A stretch of 64,000 bases of DNA from Hippasteria phrygiana (GCA_037893225.1 JAZGUH010000197.1:434001-498000); one strand, 5' to 3'; counted from the stretch's first letter, positions 12,401 to 21,096 are shown. Made by a program: numbers and translations. Notes: generated by a model not told the origin, from the sequence alone.

Positions 12401-15400
12401 CCAAGTACAAAGAATGTGCCATTGGTTTACTACACAGTGTTGGAGTTTGTGTGGTTAGGGAAGGATTCTAGTAAAAAGCCTTGGGCTGTTAGGGTTAATG
12501 TGAACAAAGAAACTGGCAGGAGCGGAATTCGAACCTCCGACCTCCGATTGTTTGACAAATATATTTGAATAGAAAGCTGGCGTATCCCCTCGAGAGGAAA
12601 CTTCGATAGTTTGTTTGCTCAGGAACTGATCAATTTCTACCTTCACACGTTTCTTTTCCTGGTTATTGAATTTAATTGGTTTTTGGAAAGTATCTTTGTT
12701 CTGGAAAAGACACCATCTCAATCTCATATCCTTGGACTGTTGCCAAGATCCAGGGGTGAGAAGTTATTTTCTGCCACTAACTAAGGTTAAGTGCGGTTTT
12801 GCCTGCACACAAATTATCTGCCGTATTTCTCACTGGCAATACAAGAGCCTTGGAGGTACATGTAGCAGGACATGTACATGTACATGTACCTCTCCTGTTG
12901 TCTCTGTTATGTCCTTTATGCTCTTTATTAGATCTTCCCCAAACAGCCACTTACGTCCCACGGGCACATCCCGCACGCAAAGTTTAGTGTAGGGGTCTTG
13001 AAGATCCAAACGGATAACTTCTTTGCGAGACTGGCAAATCTGCACACACAAGGACGACATCATCCTGACAGCATCAGTGAGCTGCGGCAAGACAGTAGCA
13101 CCAGTTACTTGTTTAGCGTTCGGGCCACTTGACCCTGCATCTTGAATGAGCAGGACGATGGGCACCAAGGCTTTTAGGAGGAGTGTTTGCTGTTTCTGCA
13201 TAGCCCCATCGATAAACTGCAACTCCTTGCGCAGCTTCTCAAAAACCACCTTGTTGGTTCTTGGAATACACATGTTGTGTACATTTTCTGGGAAGGGGTA
13301 TTTGGCAGTACATGTAGTTGTCCAGATTGGTCATGTTTGGATGCCTGCGTAGTCCCGTGATCCAAAATTTCAGCAATGTTCATCTGCCTCCAAAAAGTCT
13401 TGCAATTCTGCAAGTGCAGCATTCAAAGATGCATCTTTGGCAGTGTCAGACCCGACGGTGGAGGGAAGGTTCGGTCCCATGGCCTGTTGTTCTAAGGCAG
13501 CAAAGGGGTCCGCTTCGTCACTATCACCGTGATCATCTGTCATTTCCCCGTATTCGGAGCCATAATTTTGGAAATCCTCGGCGTATTCACCTTCCTCATC
13601 AAGCACCACACTATCTCGTTGAAGTTTAGCTTTCTTCGTTGGGTCGATCGTAAAGTTTGTCAAGACGGGCGAGAATTTCTCCCAACACGTCCGACGTGCT
13701 CGGTTGGGCGCAATCTTGGCTGCTTCGTTTGCGAGCTGGAGGCATGACCTTTGACCTCGCCTTACATGCAGGCTATTTTTCAGGGCGCGTTTCAGCCACG
13801 GATTTGTGTTTTCCTGTCACTAAACCCTTGTCAGAACTCGCGGGTTTGTCTGATTTTTCAGTGCTAGCAGGCCCTGAGGAACTTTAGCCATGTCCTTTAT
13901 TGGATCTGCCGTTCCCAGCAGGTTTTCTGGTGCTGCATTCGAGCTCAGGATTGAGGACGCTAACTCTAATGTTAGAAGCCATGTGTGGAAAATTCCCGCA
14001 GCTCGGACGGTAGATGTTTGGCAAAAATGTCGTCCCTACACTCAGGAAAATCACCAAATTGTGACATAAACCGGACCCATCAAGTCCATGACAGCAAATT
14101 GCCCCATGTGTTGCAGTGAGAAGTAATAAATGCAATATATTTGCCTGCAAACAGGCAAAATTGTGACGAGCTTCGTGGGAAGCAATGTTGTTGGCGGGTA
14201 AACAGAATAACGCACTGATTGGCGGGAATACAAAAGAAAATGTAGGTAGCGCCCTCTCATGGAATACCGGAGTATTTATTAGCGAAGTGAAATCTTGGGT
14301 TAAAAATACAACCATTCAGCAAGCAGTCAGCTGCTTTTCTGCTCGAGTGGTTTACTCTTGATTAAATAAAGAATGACCGCGTTTACACTAGATCTGGAGA
14401 AGGTGGATCAGGATTTGCGGGGTAATATTAAAACCACAGGGAAGCTTAACCGCAAATAAACTGTGCCGCATTTACACTAGATCTTGATCCGGCTTCGATC
14501 CACCCTTTACAGCGGAAGGAAGGTCACTGAGTGTGCACAACAGCCGACCTTACGGTCATTTTTTTTGCACTAAAAACATAACATACGGACATGTTTGTCG
14601 TTCATTTGTCATTTTTCAACGTGAAACGACAGCAGAATGAATCTTTGGACAATGAATCTTTGGACAACTTTTCAGCTTGTTATTCGGATACGAAACGCCG
14701 AAATATTACCAGAAATTGCACCATAGCCTGAATGCAGGGGCAAATCAACGAACCAACAATGACCTATAAACAGACTGTATTTTGGGAATTAGGAACTCCC
14801 CAGATGACGAAGTCACACACGTTAAGGAGAATGACACGATGCGGACAGAGTACCAAACAATGCATTTGCAGTGCACATGTACATGAACCACGTGGGAACC
14901 AGCGCAACGTACGCGTCTCCACAGTAAATATTTTTCGCTGACTTTCGAGCTTCCCACAATTAATCCACTGCATCACACTTATACCGGTTTCACACTACTC
15001 TGAACTTACCCGGGTAATTTATTACCCGGGTAGTTGTCATTACCCGGGTAGAAACTAACCCGGCGAATCGGTTTCACACTACAAAATTAACCCTGCAATT
15101 CTGCTTACCCGCTTCAGCGCGCACCCGGGTAACTTGTAGCCGCATTCACACTATGCGAATGGTAACCCGGAGAATGTGCATTGCTTGACCTCTGCCCTAG
15201 CCATTGTTTCGTCGGCGTAAAAGAGCGAAGTGATGAGAGCGAAGTGTGATGAGAGCGGCGCTCGCATGCAATGCAAATTGAAAAAAAATCAGATCAGCAT
15301 TGGTACATGTAGCGTGCACGCGTCATCCTTTAGACTTGAAGACAAGTCGTTTAGACAGTCGTGTTTTGTCTGCAGGCGCCGCATTTACCAGCGCGGTACC

Positions 15401-18189
15401 CAATAATATGCCCGCCTTCCGTGAAGTTCCGACATGTCTTCTTTCCTTCATCATGGTCAGTAATTGGACAGTCGACACAAACGCATCTTGGGGCCAAGGT
15501 TGCACGAATGTTCCCACATGTTGTTATACCGCTCGCTACACGTAACCCCTGCAAAGTGCGGAGCATAGCTCCATGGTGCGGAGTAAGTATTATAATACGC
15601 GGTGGTGCAGTCGGACTAATGCCGACCAATTACCGACTTGATTTCAAGTCTAGTCATCCTTCAACTGTGCGGTCTAGACTGGTGCCTTGCATTAAGTGTA
15701 TGTAAAATGTACTTATTAAGACGAGGCATCATCTACGGAAGACTGGTGCCTTTCATTAAGTATACGTAAAAATAAACTTATTAAGGTGAAGTACCAGCCA
15801 CGGCGGCCGTACTAATAAATTACGTCACTTTCGCAAAGTTGGCCGATAAAACACGACAAAGCGCACGCACCCACCCACCTACCCGGGTAGAAGAAAACCC
15901 GGCGAGCATTCACACTACTGATGGTAACATGGAGAATCGTCTCAAGGTCGTCGGAGAATTGTAGTGGGAACGCTCCACATTACCCGGGTAATTGCCGGGT
16001 AAAATTTTTCGTTAACCCGGCAATTACCCGGGTAAGAGCATAGTGTGAAACCGGCAATACTGGATGTGGTTGTGTCAAATTGCGGGGTCTGATCCACTAA
16101 TTGTGTTTACACTCAAAAGATTGCAGGGTCTGATCCGGATCGAATCTCCCTAGAAAGGGGGATCGAGAAAGGTGGATCAGATCCGGATCAGATCCGGATC
16201 AGACCCCGATCCACCTCGCGTTTACACTTGTGGTCGACGGGCGGTCGATCCCCCTTTTAATCCAATTGCCGGATCTAGTGTAAACGCGGTGAATGTGTGT
16301 ACTGGGGGAAGATAAGCCAATAAACAATATGGAATGGGTTAAAAAAGGTGTACTGGCTCTGCCCAAAATGGAAAGAAAAATGTTATCTACATGTATAGAT
16401 CACAATAATTTTTAACAGATCACGCAATAGGAGTTTTCTGTGGAGAAAATTAATAAGACAGGGATACTTTAATGTTAGTGTACATTTTCAGCTCCTCTGT
16501 AGCAGATTCTAGGACGTACAATGTACATGTACATTGCCAAATTTTAGGTTAACCCTTACAGTCCTGAATCCTCCAATTTTAATATGATTTTCCACACACC
16601 CTAAAAAGTTATGGTTAATGAAAATTTATCGGTTTCAATCTGAAAGCTTACTGCTGATAAAGATGATACCAGTACCAATCCTCCTGAGAAATATTTCCGT
16701 CTGAAATATTGTTACCTTTGAGAAAACTGTATATGAAAAACTTTTAAAATGCCGTGGCTTATTTCAATATCAACAATTAAATTAAGCCATTATGTGCACA
16801 AAATCACTATTTAACCCCTTGCGTACGGATGACGGAATTTGGGGCAAAAAACCCCAGTGCCACCAGGCCGGATGACGCAATTGGCCGCTGTTTGTGCAGT
16901 TTCAATCCATTGTTGATTATTGTGTATAGGTTACGCTTGACTGCACAAACACATTGTAGCGGTTCGCTTGGCTGCCAGATAGCCGCCGCGGCACCCTGAC
17001 GTCTCCCGTAAAATACCGTACTCAAGGGGTTAAAAAGAACAGTTTTCACTATTTTCTCAGGACTACATGTATGTTTAACGACTTGAACTCAAACTTTCAC
17101 AGGTTTGAATCCATAGTATGAAAACTATCTGCAATACTTGTACATCGTCAGCTCTGCCAATGCAGCTGAGTGTCAAAACAAGTTCACATGTTAGTGTAAT
17201 GCATAATTATGTTGGCTCTCTATGTACACGTAGAGGGGTTTCTGCCACATAAAATGAAATTTGGTTTAATGCTTTTATGTTTTGCTAGAGATGCTGTGCA
17301 AAAACAAGTTCCACTCAGGCTGCTCGATTGGCTGTATTGCCATTAAAGCACACAGTGTGACATACTCAGCTGGTTTGAAGAATCGCCAGCCATCAAGACA
17401 AATCCTGCCTGCTTCACCAGTTGGCCAAACACAGAGTCATCATTCAGCACGGTGGGCTCTGGCTGATCCCTGGCCACACTCCCCCGGGCTGCCTTCTTGC
17501 TCTTTTTCTTTCCTGGCCATAAAATTCAACAATTCAATTACTTACTAACATGGCTGACTGACTACATGTACATGTATATGTTGATACTTGAGGTCTAAGG
17601 GCTCTAATAAGTGTACATTGTACATGTATCTTAAGGACTGCATGTATAGATTCTGTAATATGTGGCATACATGTACATGTATGTCCACTAAAGACGTGAT
17701 GAGTGTAAGCCCTAAATAATGTCTTCTGAGTTTTATTACTTTTCAGTAGGGCTGTTGTCGACAGGCCTTTTGTCGACAAAATTTGTTGGCGACAATGGCA
17801 GTTTTCTGACATGTTGATACAGATGACTCATTGTCGACAATTTTTTTTTTTTTTTAAACATCGCACACAACTTGTGAAAGGACTTGCAGGGACTCGAATA
17901 CAACTCTGCCTCCTGTTCTCAAGGCCAAAATGGAGCCAGCTACCCTATCAAAACCTATCAAGTGACAGGATGAAACACACACAAACTGTGAGAGTTGGTG
18001 TTTAGAGTTTTTGATAGGCTGTGATAGGTATAAGTATAGGAGGGTTAATGACAAACCCAAACATGCCAAAGGAGTGCAAACTGAGATTCCATCTTATAAA
18101 ATGCATCCTGTCTGTCATTGTTTATTTAATTTACCTGGTGTTGTTTCGACAGCTGAGGCACTTTTACGCTTCGTCTTGGCTTTCCCCAT
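412..18189 (-). CDS. FANCD2: FANCD2, 5' part (six exons; gene continues beyond the window)
   Basis: FANCD2 is the nuclear partner of FANCI. The pair is monoubiquitinated by the Fanconi core complex and clamps DNA during interstrand crosslink repair. Six exons on the minus strand (18135-18189, 17366-17512, 7676-7743, 7053-7105, 678-725, 412-466) have AG acceptors and GT donors and join in compatible phases (1, 1, 0, 2, 2, 0) to give about 142 residues. A basic, NLS-like start (KTKRK, then KKKSKKAARG) is followed by the conserved N-terminal helical region: DDSVFGQLVKQAGF, NQLSVDQAMFQLKLIKAL, VIEEFATGIQNHIEDPVR, FKYSLLP, SLMRLLLGIDELQ. Spacing between these blocks matches vertebrate FANCD2 without gaps in the core. 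The ubiquitinated lysine and the rest of the protein lie off the left edge. Intron 2 (9.6 kb) and intron 4 (6.3 kb) are inflated by transposons. Family recognition is from memory, not a search. Confidence 0.9.
678..725 (-). CDS. FANCD2: FANCD2 exon 5
   Basis: The acceptor is TTTTTGTTTTTCACAG| and the donor is GAGAG|GTATGG. The 48-nt exon completes the arginine codon from exon 4 and encodes FKYSLLPTATAAECE. The F(R/K)..LLP pattern follows the IED block in the family. It ends in phase 2, matching exon 6. Confidence 0.85.
726..2111. other. FANCD2 intron 4, proximal part; nothing recognised
   Basis: AT-rich intronic sequence with a 13-base G run near 1213-1225. One short stretch at 1455-1508 on the plus strand is bracketed by good splice signals but is too short to assign to a gene. 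No transposon ends were recognised. Confidence 0.5.
2814..3245 (-). pseudogene. C-terminal fragment of a CR1/L2-like LINE reverse transcriptase ORF
   Basis: An open frame of 143 codons encodes the end of a non-LTR retrotransposon ORF2. The signature is RLQNSAARIV, then HITPILQSLHWLPVADRIKYK, then LRSSD, then a W-rich block with FSHAGPYLWNKL and LKTYL. This is the thumb/C-terminal segment conserved in CR1, L2 and Jockey-like elements. The catalytic part is missing. The fragment ends abruptly at 3245, where a foldback element begins, consistent with 5' truncation or interruption. It is a dead copy inside the hAT element. Confidence 0.85.
3249..3504. mobile_element. Foldback/MITE-like inverted repeat element
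   Basis: The left arm 3249-3299 (starting CCAAGGGGATTTTCC) and the right arm 3457-3504 are nearly perfect reverse complements with one 3-base indel, around a spacer of about 157 bases. A partial direct copy of the arm (ACCTCTGTTTACC plus flank) follows at 3524-3560. The element abuts the LINE fragment. Superfamily not assigned. Confidence 0.7.
3843..4770. repeat. 14-bp minisatellite (GTGGCTGTAGTAGC)n
   Basis: About 65 tandem copies of GTGGCTGTAGTAGC. A 15-bp variant with one extra A (CTGTAAGTAGC) occurs at scattered positions, mostly near 4299-4340 and 4510-4720. The complement of the unit contains no stop codon in any frame, so the minus strand reads as a long low-complexity ORF (up to 394 codons), which is best treated as a by-product of the repeat. 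The array lies inside the hAT element. Confidence 0.95.
5103..5440. repeat. Two-copy direct repeat, about 205 bp apart
   Basis: Sequence around 5125-5205 (ACGCAGCTA, TAGCG, CTTCATCTTGAGAAAAG, ACTAAAACCAGGGGTTAT) recurs with about 85-90% identity at 5330-5395. Both copies are followed by GCGC...TTGCATT. It looks like a local tandem duplication inside the hAT element. A weaker relative of the right part occurs near 2685-2715. Confidence 0.6.
6007..7052. other. FANCD2 intron 4, distal part; nothing recognised
   Basis: AT-rich sequence with several ACATGTACATGT palindromes (for example near 6640-6662). No coding frame, RNA gene or transposon end could be supported. Confidence 0.5.
7053..7105 (-). 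CDS. FANCD2: FANCD2 exon 4
   Basis: The acceptor follows a strong pyrimidine tract (CTCTTTTTCTC upstream, AG at 7107-7106) and the donor is GTAAG|GTAAAC. The 53-nt exon encodes VIEEFATGIQNHIEDPV and the first two bases of an arginine codon. The (I/V)IEEF..G.....IED pattern is characteristic of FANCD2. An ACATGTACATGTA palindrome sits directly in the acceptor region. Confidence 0.9.
7320..7410 (-). repeat. Third, partial copy of the palindrome-rich dispersed repeat
   Basis: Reverse-complemented, this stretch reads CCATTTCCAACGATTGTCGG, then CCACTTTTCTTGAGAATGACAGCACACCAGG in altered form. It matches the right part of the repeats at 7862-8345 and 10786-11250 (CCAACGATT, CACTTTTCTTGACAA, ACAGCACACCTGGT). 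It sits in FANCD2 intron 3 in opposite orientation. Confidence 0.65.
7676..7743 (-). CDS. FANCD2: FANCD2 exon 3
   Basis: The acceptor is TTTCTTGCAG| and the donor is GGACAG|GTCTGT. The exon encodes VDQAMFQLKLIKALKRSSD and ends LGQ in phase 0. The VDQ.xFQ.KL..L.R pattern is one of the best conserved stretches of the FANCD2 N-terminus, and the distance to the next conserved block (IEEF) is the same as in vertebrates. Confidence 0.9.
7862..8345 (+). mobile_element. Palindrome-rich dispersed repeat, copy 1
   Basis: About 480 bp are shared with 10786-11250 in the same order. They run from a GTACAT...CATTGGTCATTGTTGCAATTTT start to a GAGGATTACCAATCGTGTA end. Two inverted repeats lie inside. One is a long stem with AGCCTTTAGTCAAGGC on the left and GCCTTGACATAAGGCT on the right. 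The other is a perfect 30-bp palindrome at 8166-8195 whose half is GTTTTCCAACGATTT. No coding capacity. It could be a MITE or a solo terminal repeat; superfamily unknown. Confidence 0.7.
9838..9986 (-). pseudogene. DIRS-type reverse transcriptase, core block
   Basis: PEDAYFSLPVHQESQRFLRF (9986 downward) is followed, after a one-base frameshift near 9922, by FQFTCLPQGLSSSPRIFTKI. These are the DAY(F/Y)..PVH....FLRF and QF.CLP.GLSS.PR.FTK motifs of DIRS reverse transcriptases. The catalytic aspartate motif expected downstream is absent. Confidence 0.75.
10786..11250 (+). mobile_element. Palindrome-rich dispersed repeat, copy 2
   Basis: Same organisation as 7862-8345. The long stem is better conserved here: AGCCTTTAGTCAAGGCGCGC on the left pairs with GTGCCTTGACTAAAGGCT on the right, with about 55 bases between. 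The second inverted repeat has arms GTTTTCCAACGATT at 11077-11090 and its complement at 11101-11114, separated by GCCGGCCGGA instead of forming a perfect palindrome. It interrupts the DIRS reverse transcriptase region. Confidence 0.7.
12548..12670 (-). pseudogene. DIRS-type reverse transcriptase, N-terminal block
   Basis: The frame reads KVEIDQFLSKQTIEVSSRGD then TPAFYSNIFV. This corresponds to the segment just before RT motif A in DIRS elements (E.D..LSKG.IE, FYSN.F). It breaks off at about 12548, where unrelated sequence with a tRNA B-box-like GGTTCGAATTCC (minus strand, near 12520-12531) begins, probably an inserted SINE fragment. Confidence 0.65.
12890..13745 (-). pseudogene. DIRS-type gag-like ORF remnant
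   Basis: An ATG at 13745 begins MPPARKRSS, followed by SDVLGEILARLDKL. An acidic stretch follows in another frame (13663-13370: DEEGEYAEDF, DDHGDSDEADPF, LAELQDFLEAD). The C-terminal part (13330-12890) carries YPFPENV, then VVFEKL, QKQQTLLLKALVPIVLLI, RKEVIRLDLQDPY.LC and VP....WLFGEDLIKSIKDI. The pattern LFG(D/E)DL.K..KDI near the end is the signature of DIRS-type gag. At least two frameshifts interrupt it. Confidence 0.7.
14376..16290. mobile_element. TIR DNA transposon with 5-bp target duplication (outer element)
   Basis: Ends are ACCGCGTTTACACTAGATC at the left and its reverse complement at the right (GATCTAGTGTAAACGCGGT, 16272-16290). GAATG is repeated at 14371-14375 and 16291-16295. 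Subterminal GATCCACC/GGTGGATC and GATCCGGATC motifs repeat inside both ends, as in many elements whose transposase binds clustered subterminal sites. No transposase was recognised. A second element (14984-16054) is nested inside. Superfamily unassigned. Confidence 0.75.
14984..16054. mobile_element. TIR DNA transposon nested in the outer element
   Basis: The left end CCGGTTTCACACTA (14984-14997) is the exact complement of the right end (16041-16054). Several TTACCCGGGTAA palindromes lie near both ends, and internal copies of GTTTCACACTA mark subterminal repeats. A larger relative occupies 21662-25378 and shares both ends over about 180-250 bp. No clear target duplication and no recognisable transposase. 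Confidence 0.75.
16815..17029. mobile_element. piggyBac-type MITE
   Basis: TTAA lies on each side (16811-16814 and 17030-17033). The terminal inverted repeats are CCCCTTGCGTACGG at the left and CCGTACTCAAGGGG at the right. TTAA target sites with CCC(C/T)TTG termini are characteristic of piggyBac elements. At 215 bp it is non-coding. It lies in FANCD2 intron 2. Confidence 0.8.
17366..17512 (-). CDS. FANCD2: FANCD2 exon 2
   Basis: The acceptor is TATGGCCAG| and the donor is CTGA|GTATGT. The 147-nt exon continues the basic tract (KKKSKKAARG) and enters the conserved helical domain at DDSVFGQLVKQAGF, followed by GDSSNQL. It ends in phase 1, and the split serine codon is completed exactly by exon 3, which lies 9.6 kb away. 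The large intron between is made almost entirely of mobile DNA. Confidence 0.9.
17830..17992 (-). repeat. Possible tRNA-derived SINE
   Basis: On the minus strand a GGGTAGCTGG stretch (weak A box) is followed about 40 bases later by GTATTCGAGTCCC (B-box like), and the unit ends in a 14-base A run (plus-strand T run at about 17840-17854). A head plus poly(A) layout suggests a SINE, but the A box is poor. It lies in FANCD2 intron 1. Confidence 0.3.
18135..18189 (-). CDS. FANCD2: FANCD2 exon 1 (start codon exon)
   Basis: The ATG at 18187-18189 has A at -3 and G at +4, and an in-frame TGA lies five codons upstream (18202-18204), which fixes the start. The exon encodes MGKAKTKRKSASAVETTP plus one base and ends CCAG|GTAAAT. 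The lysine/arginine-rich start matches the nuclear localisation region expected at the FANCD2 N-terminus. The phase-1 end joins exon 2 to restore a glycine codon. The upstream sequence shows no obvious TATA box. Confidence 0.85.
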
Positions 18190-18566
18190 TATGGCTTTGC
18201 TTCAGATAGCAATTTAAAATCAGTCAGCCTCTGACTGAACAGAGTACAAGTACCTCCCAGCAGCTGTGGATGACTGGATGACTCAACACAATTCGAACTA
18301 GACAAACAAAACAATATTGTTCTTCATAGAGGCCACTTAAAATTATCTAATGTTTTCAAATTTTGAAAAGGTAGTTGAAGGGGGGTTGAGCAAAATATCG
18401 AAAATCTAAATTTATTTTTTAATCAAAACAAGTCTCAGTCTGTTTTCAATCTTCAGTTTTGCTTATAGTGTAACTACATGTAGCACTGTCGACTTGATCA
18501 CATGCTGGATTGCTGGTAATTGGGTACTGCACAGGCTGATATTGCTTGAGCATTTACTTGCTAGTA
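18190..18566. other. FANCD2 5' flank; no promoter element recognised
   Basis: This should contain the FANCD2 5' UTR and promoter. No TATA box, CpG-rich tract or clear initiator is seen. The next transposon begins at about 18575, so any proximal promoter is squeezed between the start codon and that element. Confidence 0.4.
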
Positions 18567-18574
18567 CAATCATG

Positions 18575-19713
18575 GGGGTTGTTCTAAAACCCCCTCGACC
18601 CCCTCGACCAACTTACGCTTTTAAGCACACACTATATACGCACGATGCACAAACTGTTTCGCAATGCACGTCGCAAGGCCGGCCCGACCTAGAATCAGAT
18701 TGTATCCCAAATGAGAACCAGCGTTTACGAGCCCGAATTCGAATTCCTGTCGTGTTGTTTTGCTGCATGATCTTCAAATTCGTGTCTGCGTCGTTTGCTG
18801 CATGGCGACATATACATGTAGTCGCAAAATCCAAAAATTTATAATGATGCCACAACACAAATTATCCTCTTTCCGAGTAGATAATTTCATATTCTAAAAA
18901 AAAAACTTAATTATTTCATAACATTGTTATTTTTCAAATTAGGCCCTATACAGGGAATTATTTCTTCGATTTTTAAAACCAAAAATATCAACTTTATTCT
19001 TTGGGACGCAATATTTAAAGTGCATTTATTTTTTAAATAGGGGGGGGGGGTCATCACAAGTCATCACATGTTTAGTTAGTTCACGTTGTCAAAATCACGT
19101 TGGCAGATTGCGACCTGATTGTCTAAGTTTATTGCAGAAAATCTACCCATTTTGTATTTCCTTCCTCCATGCAGAAAATATTCCTCCATATTTAGAAAAC
19201 TAATAAGGCTTTCCTGTCTTTGTCAGGATGCGAATCTCCAATTCTTGCAGTTCAGTTCTGGCAAATTTCATGGCGATGCTAAGCACAACAATTTGCTTAG
19301 CATGAAAAATCTTCCTTGGTAAATACAGGATTACCAACCAAATTTTGATGTGAAGTGTACCGCGTGTGACTGGCATTCAGCTAGATGTTTGCTTAAGCAT
19401 GAAAATCCCATGGCCTTTTGGCTGGTAAACCTGTTTTAACCAAGCAAGACATTTTAGTGCTAAGCAAATTTGTGTGCTGAGCAGCTCCGTGAAATTGGCC
19501 CAGGCCTGCAGTTCAGTCCGTTCCTAGATCCTCGATCCTCCGTGTTCAGTAAAATAATGTGTGCAGCGCGCGCAGCATGCATTCGAACTGAGGCCGCATT
19601 CGAACTCCGGGTTTCGATTTGGGATACGATCCGACACAGAACGTACCTCGAGGGGGTCGAGGGGTCGTGGGTCGTGGGGGTCGAGGGGGTCGAGGGGGTT
19701 TTAGAACAACCCC
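18575..19713. mobile_element. TIR DNA transposon, 8-9 bp target duplication
   Basis: CAATCATGG occurs at both edges (18567-18575 and 19713-19721), overlapping the ends so that the duplication is 8 or 9 bp. Inverted ends are GGGGTTGTTCTAAAACCCCC at the left and its complement at the right, followed inside by repeats of CCCCTCGACC. Subterminal regions (for example GTATCCCAAAT at about 18705 and its inverse near 19618) also match. No transposase seen. The duplication length allows hAT, P, Merlin or MULE. Confidence 0.7.
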
Positions 19714-19721
19714 AATCATGG

Positions 19722-20362
19722 AGGTATTAATGTAGGTTGCCAGTGCAGCAACAATGGGGTATCCCACAGTGAGGGGGGGGGGGACTGTGATCTTAAACTA
19801 GAAGTTCAAAATAGGAGTGGCCTCCTGGCTCCCACCTTTGTTGAATATGGTAAACATGTTTATCTGATTATACATGTACTAGTGCTAAACTAGTACATTT
19901 GGTGGGTCATTTCATAAATTTGGGGTCCAATTTTGGTGTCCCTGTTACATCTGACATGTATAAGATTTTGCAATTCAGGACTCACTCTTTATTGCCTTCT
20001 ATCTCCAAGAGTGATTATTTTTAAAGTACCTGCCAAACAAGTAAAAAATAGTGTGAAGGATATTTTAATGATACTTTATGGGAAATTACACAGGTCAGGT
20101 GTAACAGGGACACCAAAAATGTCACACTTTTATCAATTGTTTGTAGGCATACTCTTTTCAGGGAGGGTAAATTTGGTTTGTCCAAGATATTAAACCGACA
20201 GTTTGAAAATCGGATGAAATGCAAATTATGTCTGAAGTTGGTCATCTTCAGTGGCATTCTGATTATCGCAACTTGCTGGCATTGATCCAAATGTTTATTC
20301 AGCTCTGAAGCAGGAGTGGTAGGGCCATAGCTGGTCCCCGACGCAGTGTTAAAGAAGGAGGG
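19722..20362. other. Intergenic, nothing recognised
   Basis: Sequence with a short G run near 19776-19783. No gene, RNA or transposon end could be supported. Confidence 0.4.
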
Positions 20363-20365
20363 GAC

Positions 20366-20660
20366 TAAGGCTGCAGTTTGGAAACGTTTACACGGTTACC
20401 GACCATTTAAACGGTTACACGGTTGCATTTTTCCGTTTCGGTAATCCAATTTTTAAAAATCGACCTATCCTTTTTTTAGCACAGAGTACGCGAAAAAAAA
20501 AATTAAGTTGCAGGCGGGAACAAAAACAAAAAATCTTTTAAAGATTTGACTGAGAACACAAATGAAGTCACCACGACATTGGGATTGAGCTCCGGTCCGC
20601 TGGGATTGAGCTTGGATCCGCCCACCAAGATTCGGCTGATTTTCAACTTAATATGATACA
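20366..20660 (+). mobile_element. hAT-related left end (partial)
   Basis: It begins TAAGGCTGCAGTTTGGAAAC and continues with ACGGTTACCG, TTTAAACGG and TAATCCAATTT, matching the inverted right end of the hAT element at 2120-5998. The sequence at 20540-20640 (AACACAAATGAAGTCACC, GGGATTGAGCTTGGATCCG) also matches that element near 5740-5825 in reverse. No matching right end was found, so this is a truncated copy. Confidence 0.6.
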
Positions 20661-20661
20661 A

Positions 20662-21096
20662 CGCAGTGGCTATATTTGCGGCAGCCGTAACGCGACTTTC
20701 AAATGCTTTTGTTACGGCATACAATGCGAACGTATATATAATTTAAAACTGCCCATCCTACCACGCTCTGGTAGCTCGACAAGGCATCCGATTTTGATGG
20801 CTGGGGACCCTGGATCAAATCCTTGCCGTGCTGTCTGATAAAAAATAAAATAAAAAAATCGAAAAGATTTCTTAAGTTTTAGGTTTTTAATCAAATGGTT
20901 CGTTTTATTTAAGTAGATTTAATTTTCTTCCCTTTAATTTCAGTGGTTTTGGAGAATTTTTTTAGAAGGAAAATAAAGTCCGAGAACCATTTGGTTGATA
21001 TTCTGGTTCCAACAGCAAACATCGTGACGTTGAATACCATTACGTCGGGGAACTAGGCAGTTCCGTAATGAGGGCTGCCGTAACATAGCCACTGCG
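20662..21096. repeat. Inverted repeat around a SINE-like unit
   Basis: CGCAGTGGCTATATTTGCGG with the following CAGCC (20662-20686) is mirrored at 21073-21096 (GGCTGCCGTAACATAGCC, ACTGCG). The interior includes the SINE-like unit at 20745-20860. It may be a small foldback element; no target duplication found. Confidence 0.4.
20745..20860 (+). repeat. Possible tRNA-derived SINE
   Basis: TAGCTCGACAAGG (A-box like, 20772-20784) is followed by GGATCAAATCC (B-box like, 20812-20822) at tRNA-like spacing, then an A-rich AAAAAATAAAATAAAAAAA tail. The acceptor stem does not form, so it is not a functional tRNA gene. Confidence 0.4.

Larger units (their letters stand above)
8868..14312 (-). mobile_element. 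Decayed DIRS-like tyrosine-recombinase retroelement
   Basis: On the minus strand the order is gag-like (13745 to about 12890), RT N-terminal block (about 12670-12548) and RT core (9986-9838). The flanks 8868-8975 and 14205-14312 are inverted relatives sharing TTTCACT, CATGAGAGGGCGCTACC and TGTATTCCCGCCAATCAG, which fits the inverted terminal repeats of DIRS elements. The 5.4 kb span fits the family. The polymerase YxDD motif, RNase H and tyrosine recombinase are not visible, and the RT is split by 2.5 kb containing another repeat. Several frameshifts show it is inactive. It lies in FANCD2 intron 2 in the same orientation as the gene. Confidence 0.6.

Noticed and set aside
13884..14315. 143-codon minus-strand open frame at the right edge of the DIRS region
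   Set aside because: It crosses the inverted terminal region and resembles the translated flank at 8900-9000 rather than any protein family.
17757..17840. TAGGGCTGTTGTCGACAGG as another hAT end
   Set aside because: The start resembles a hAT terminus and GTCGACA is repeated, but no matching right end or 8-bp duplication was found.
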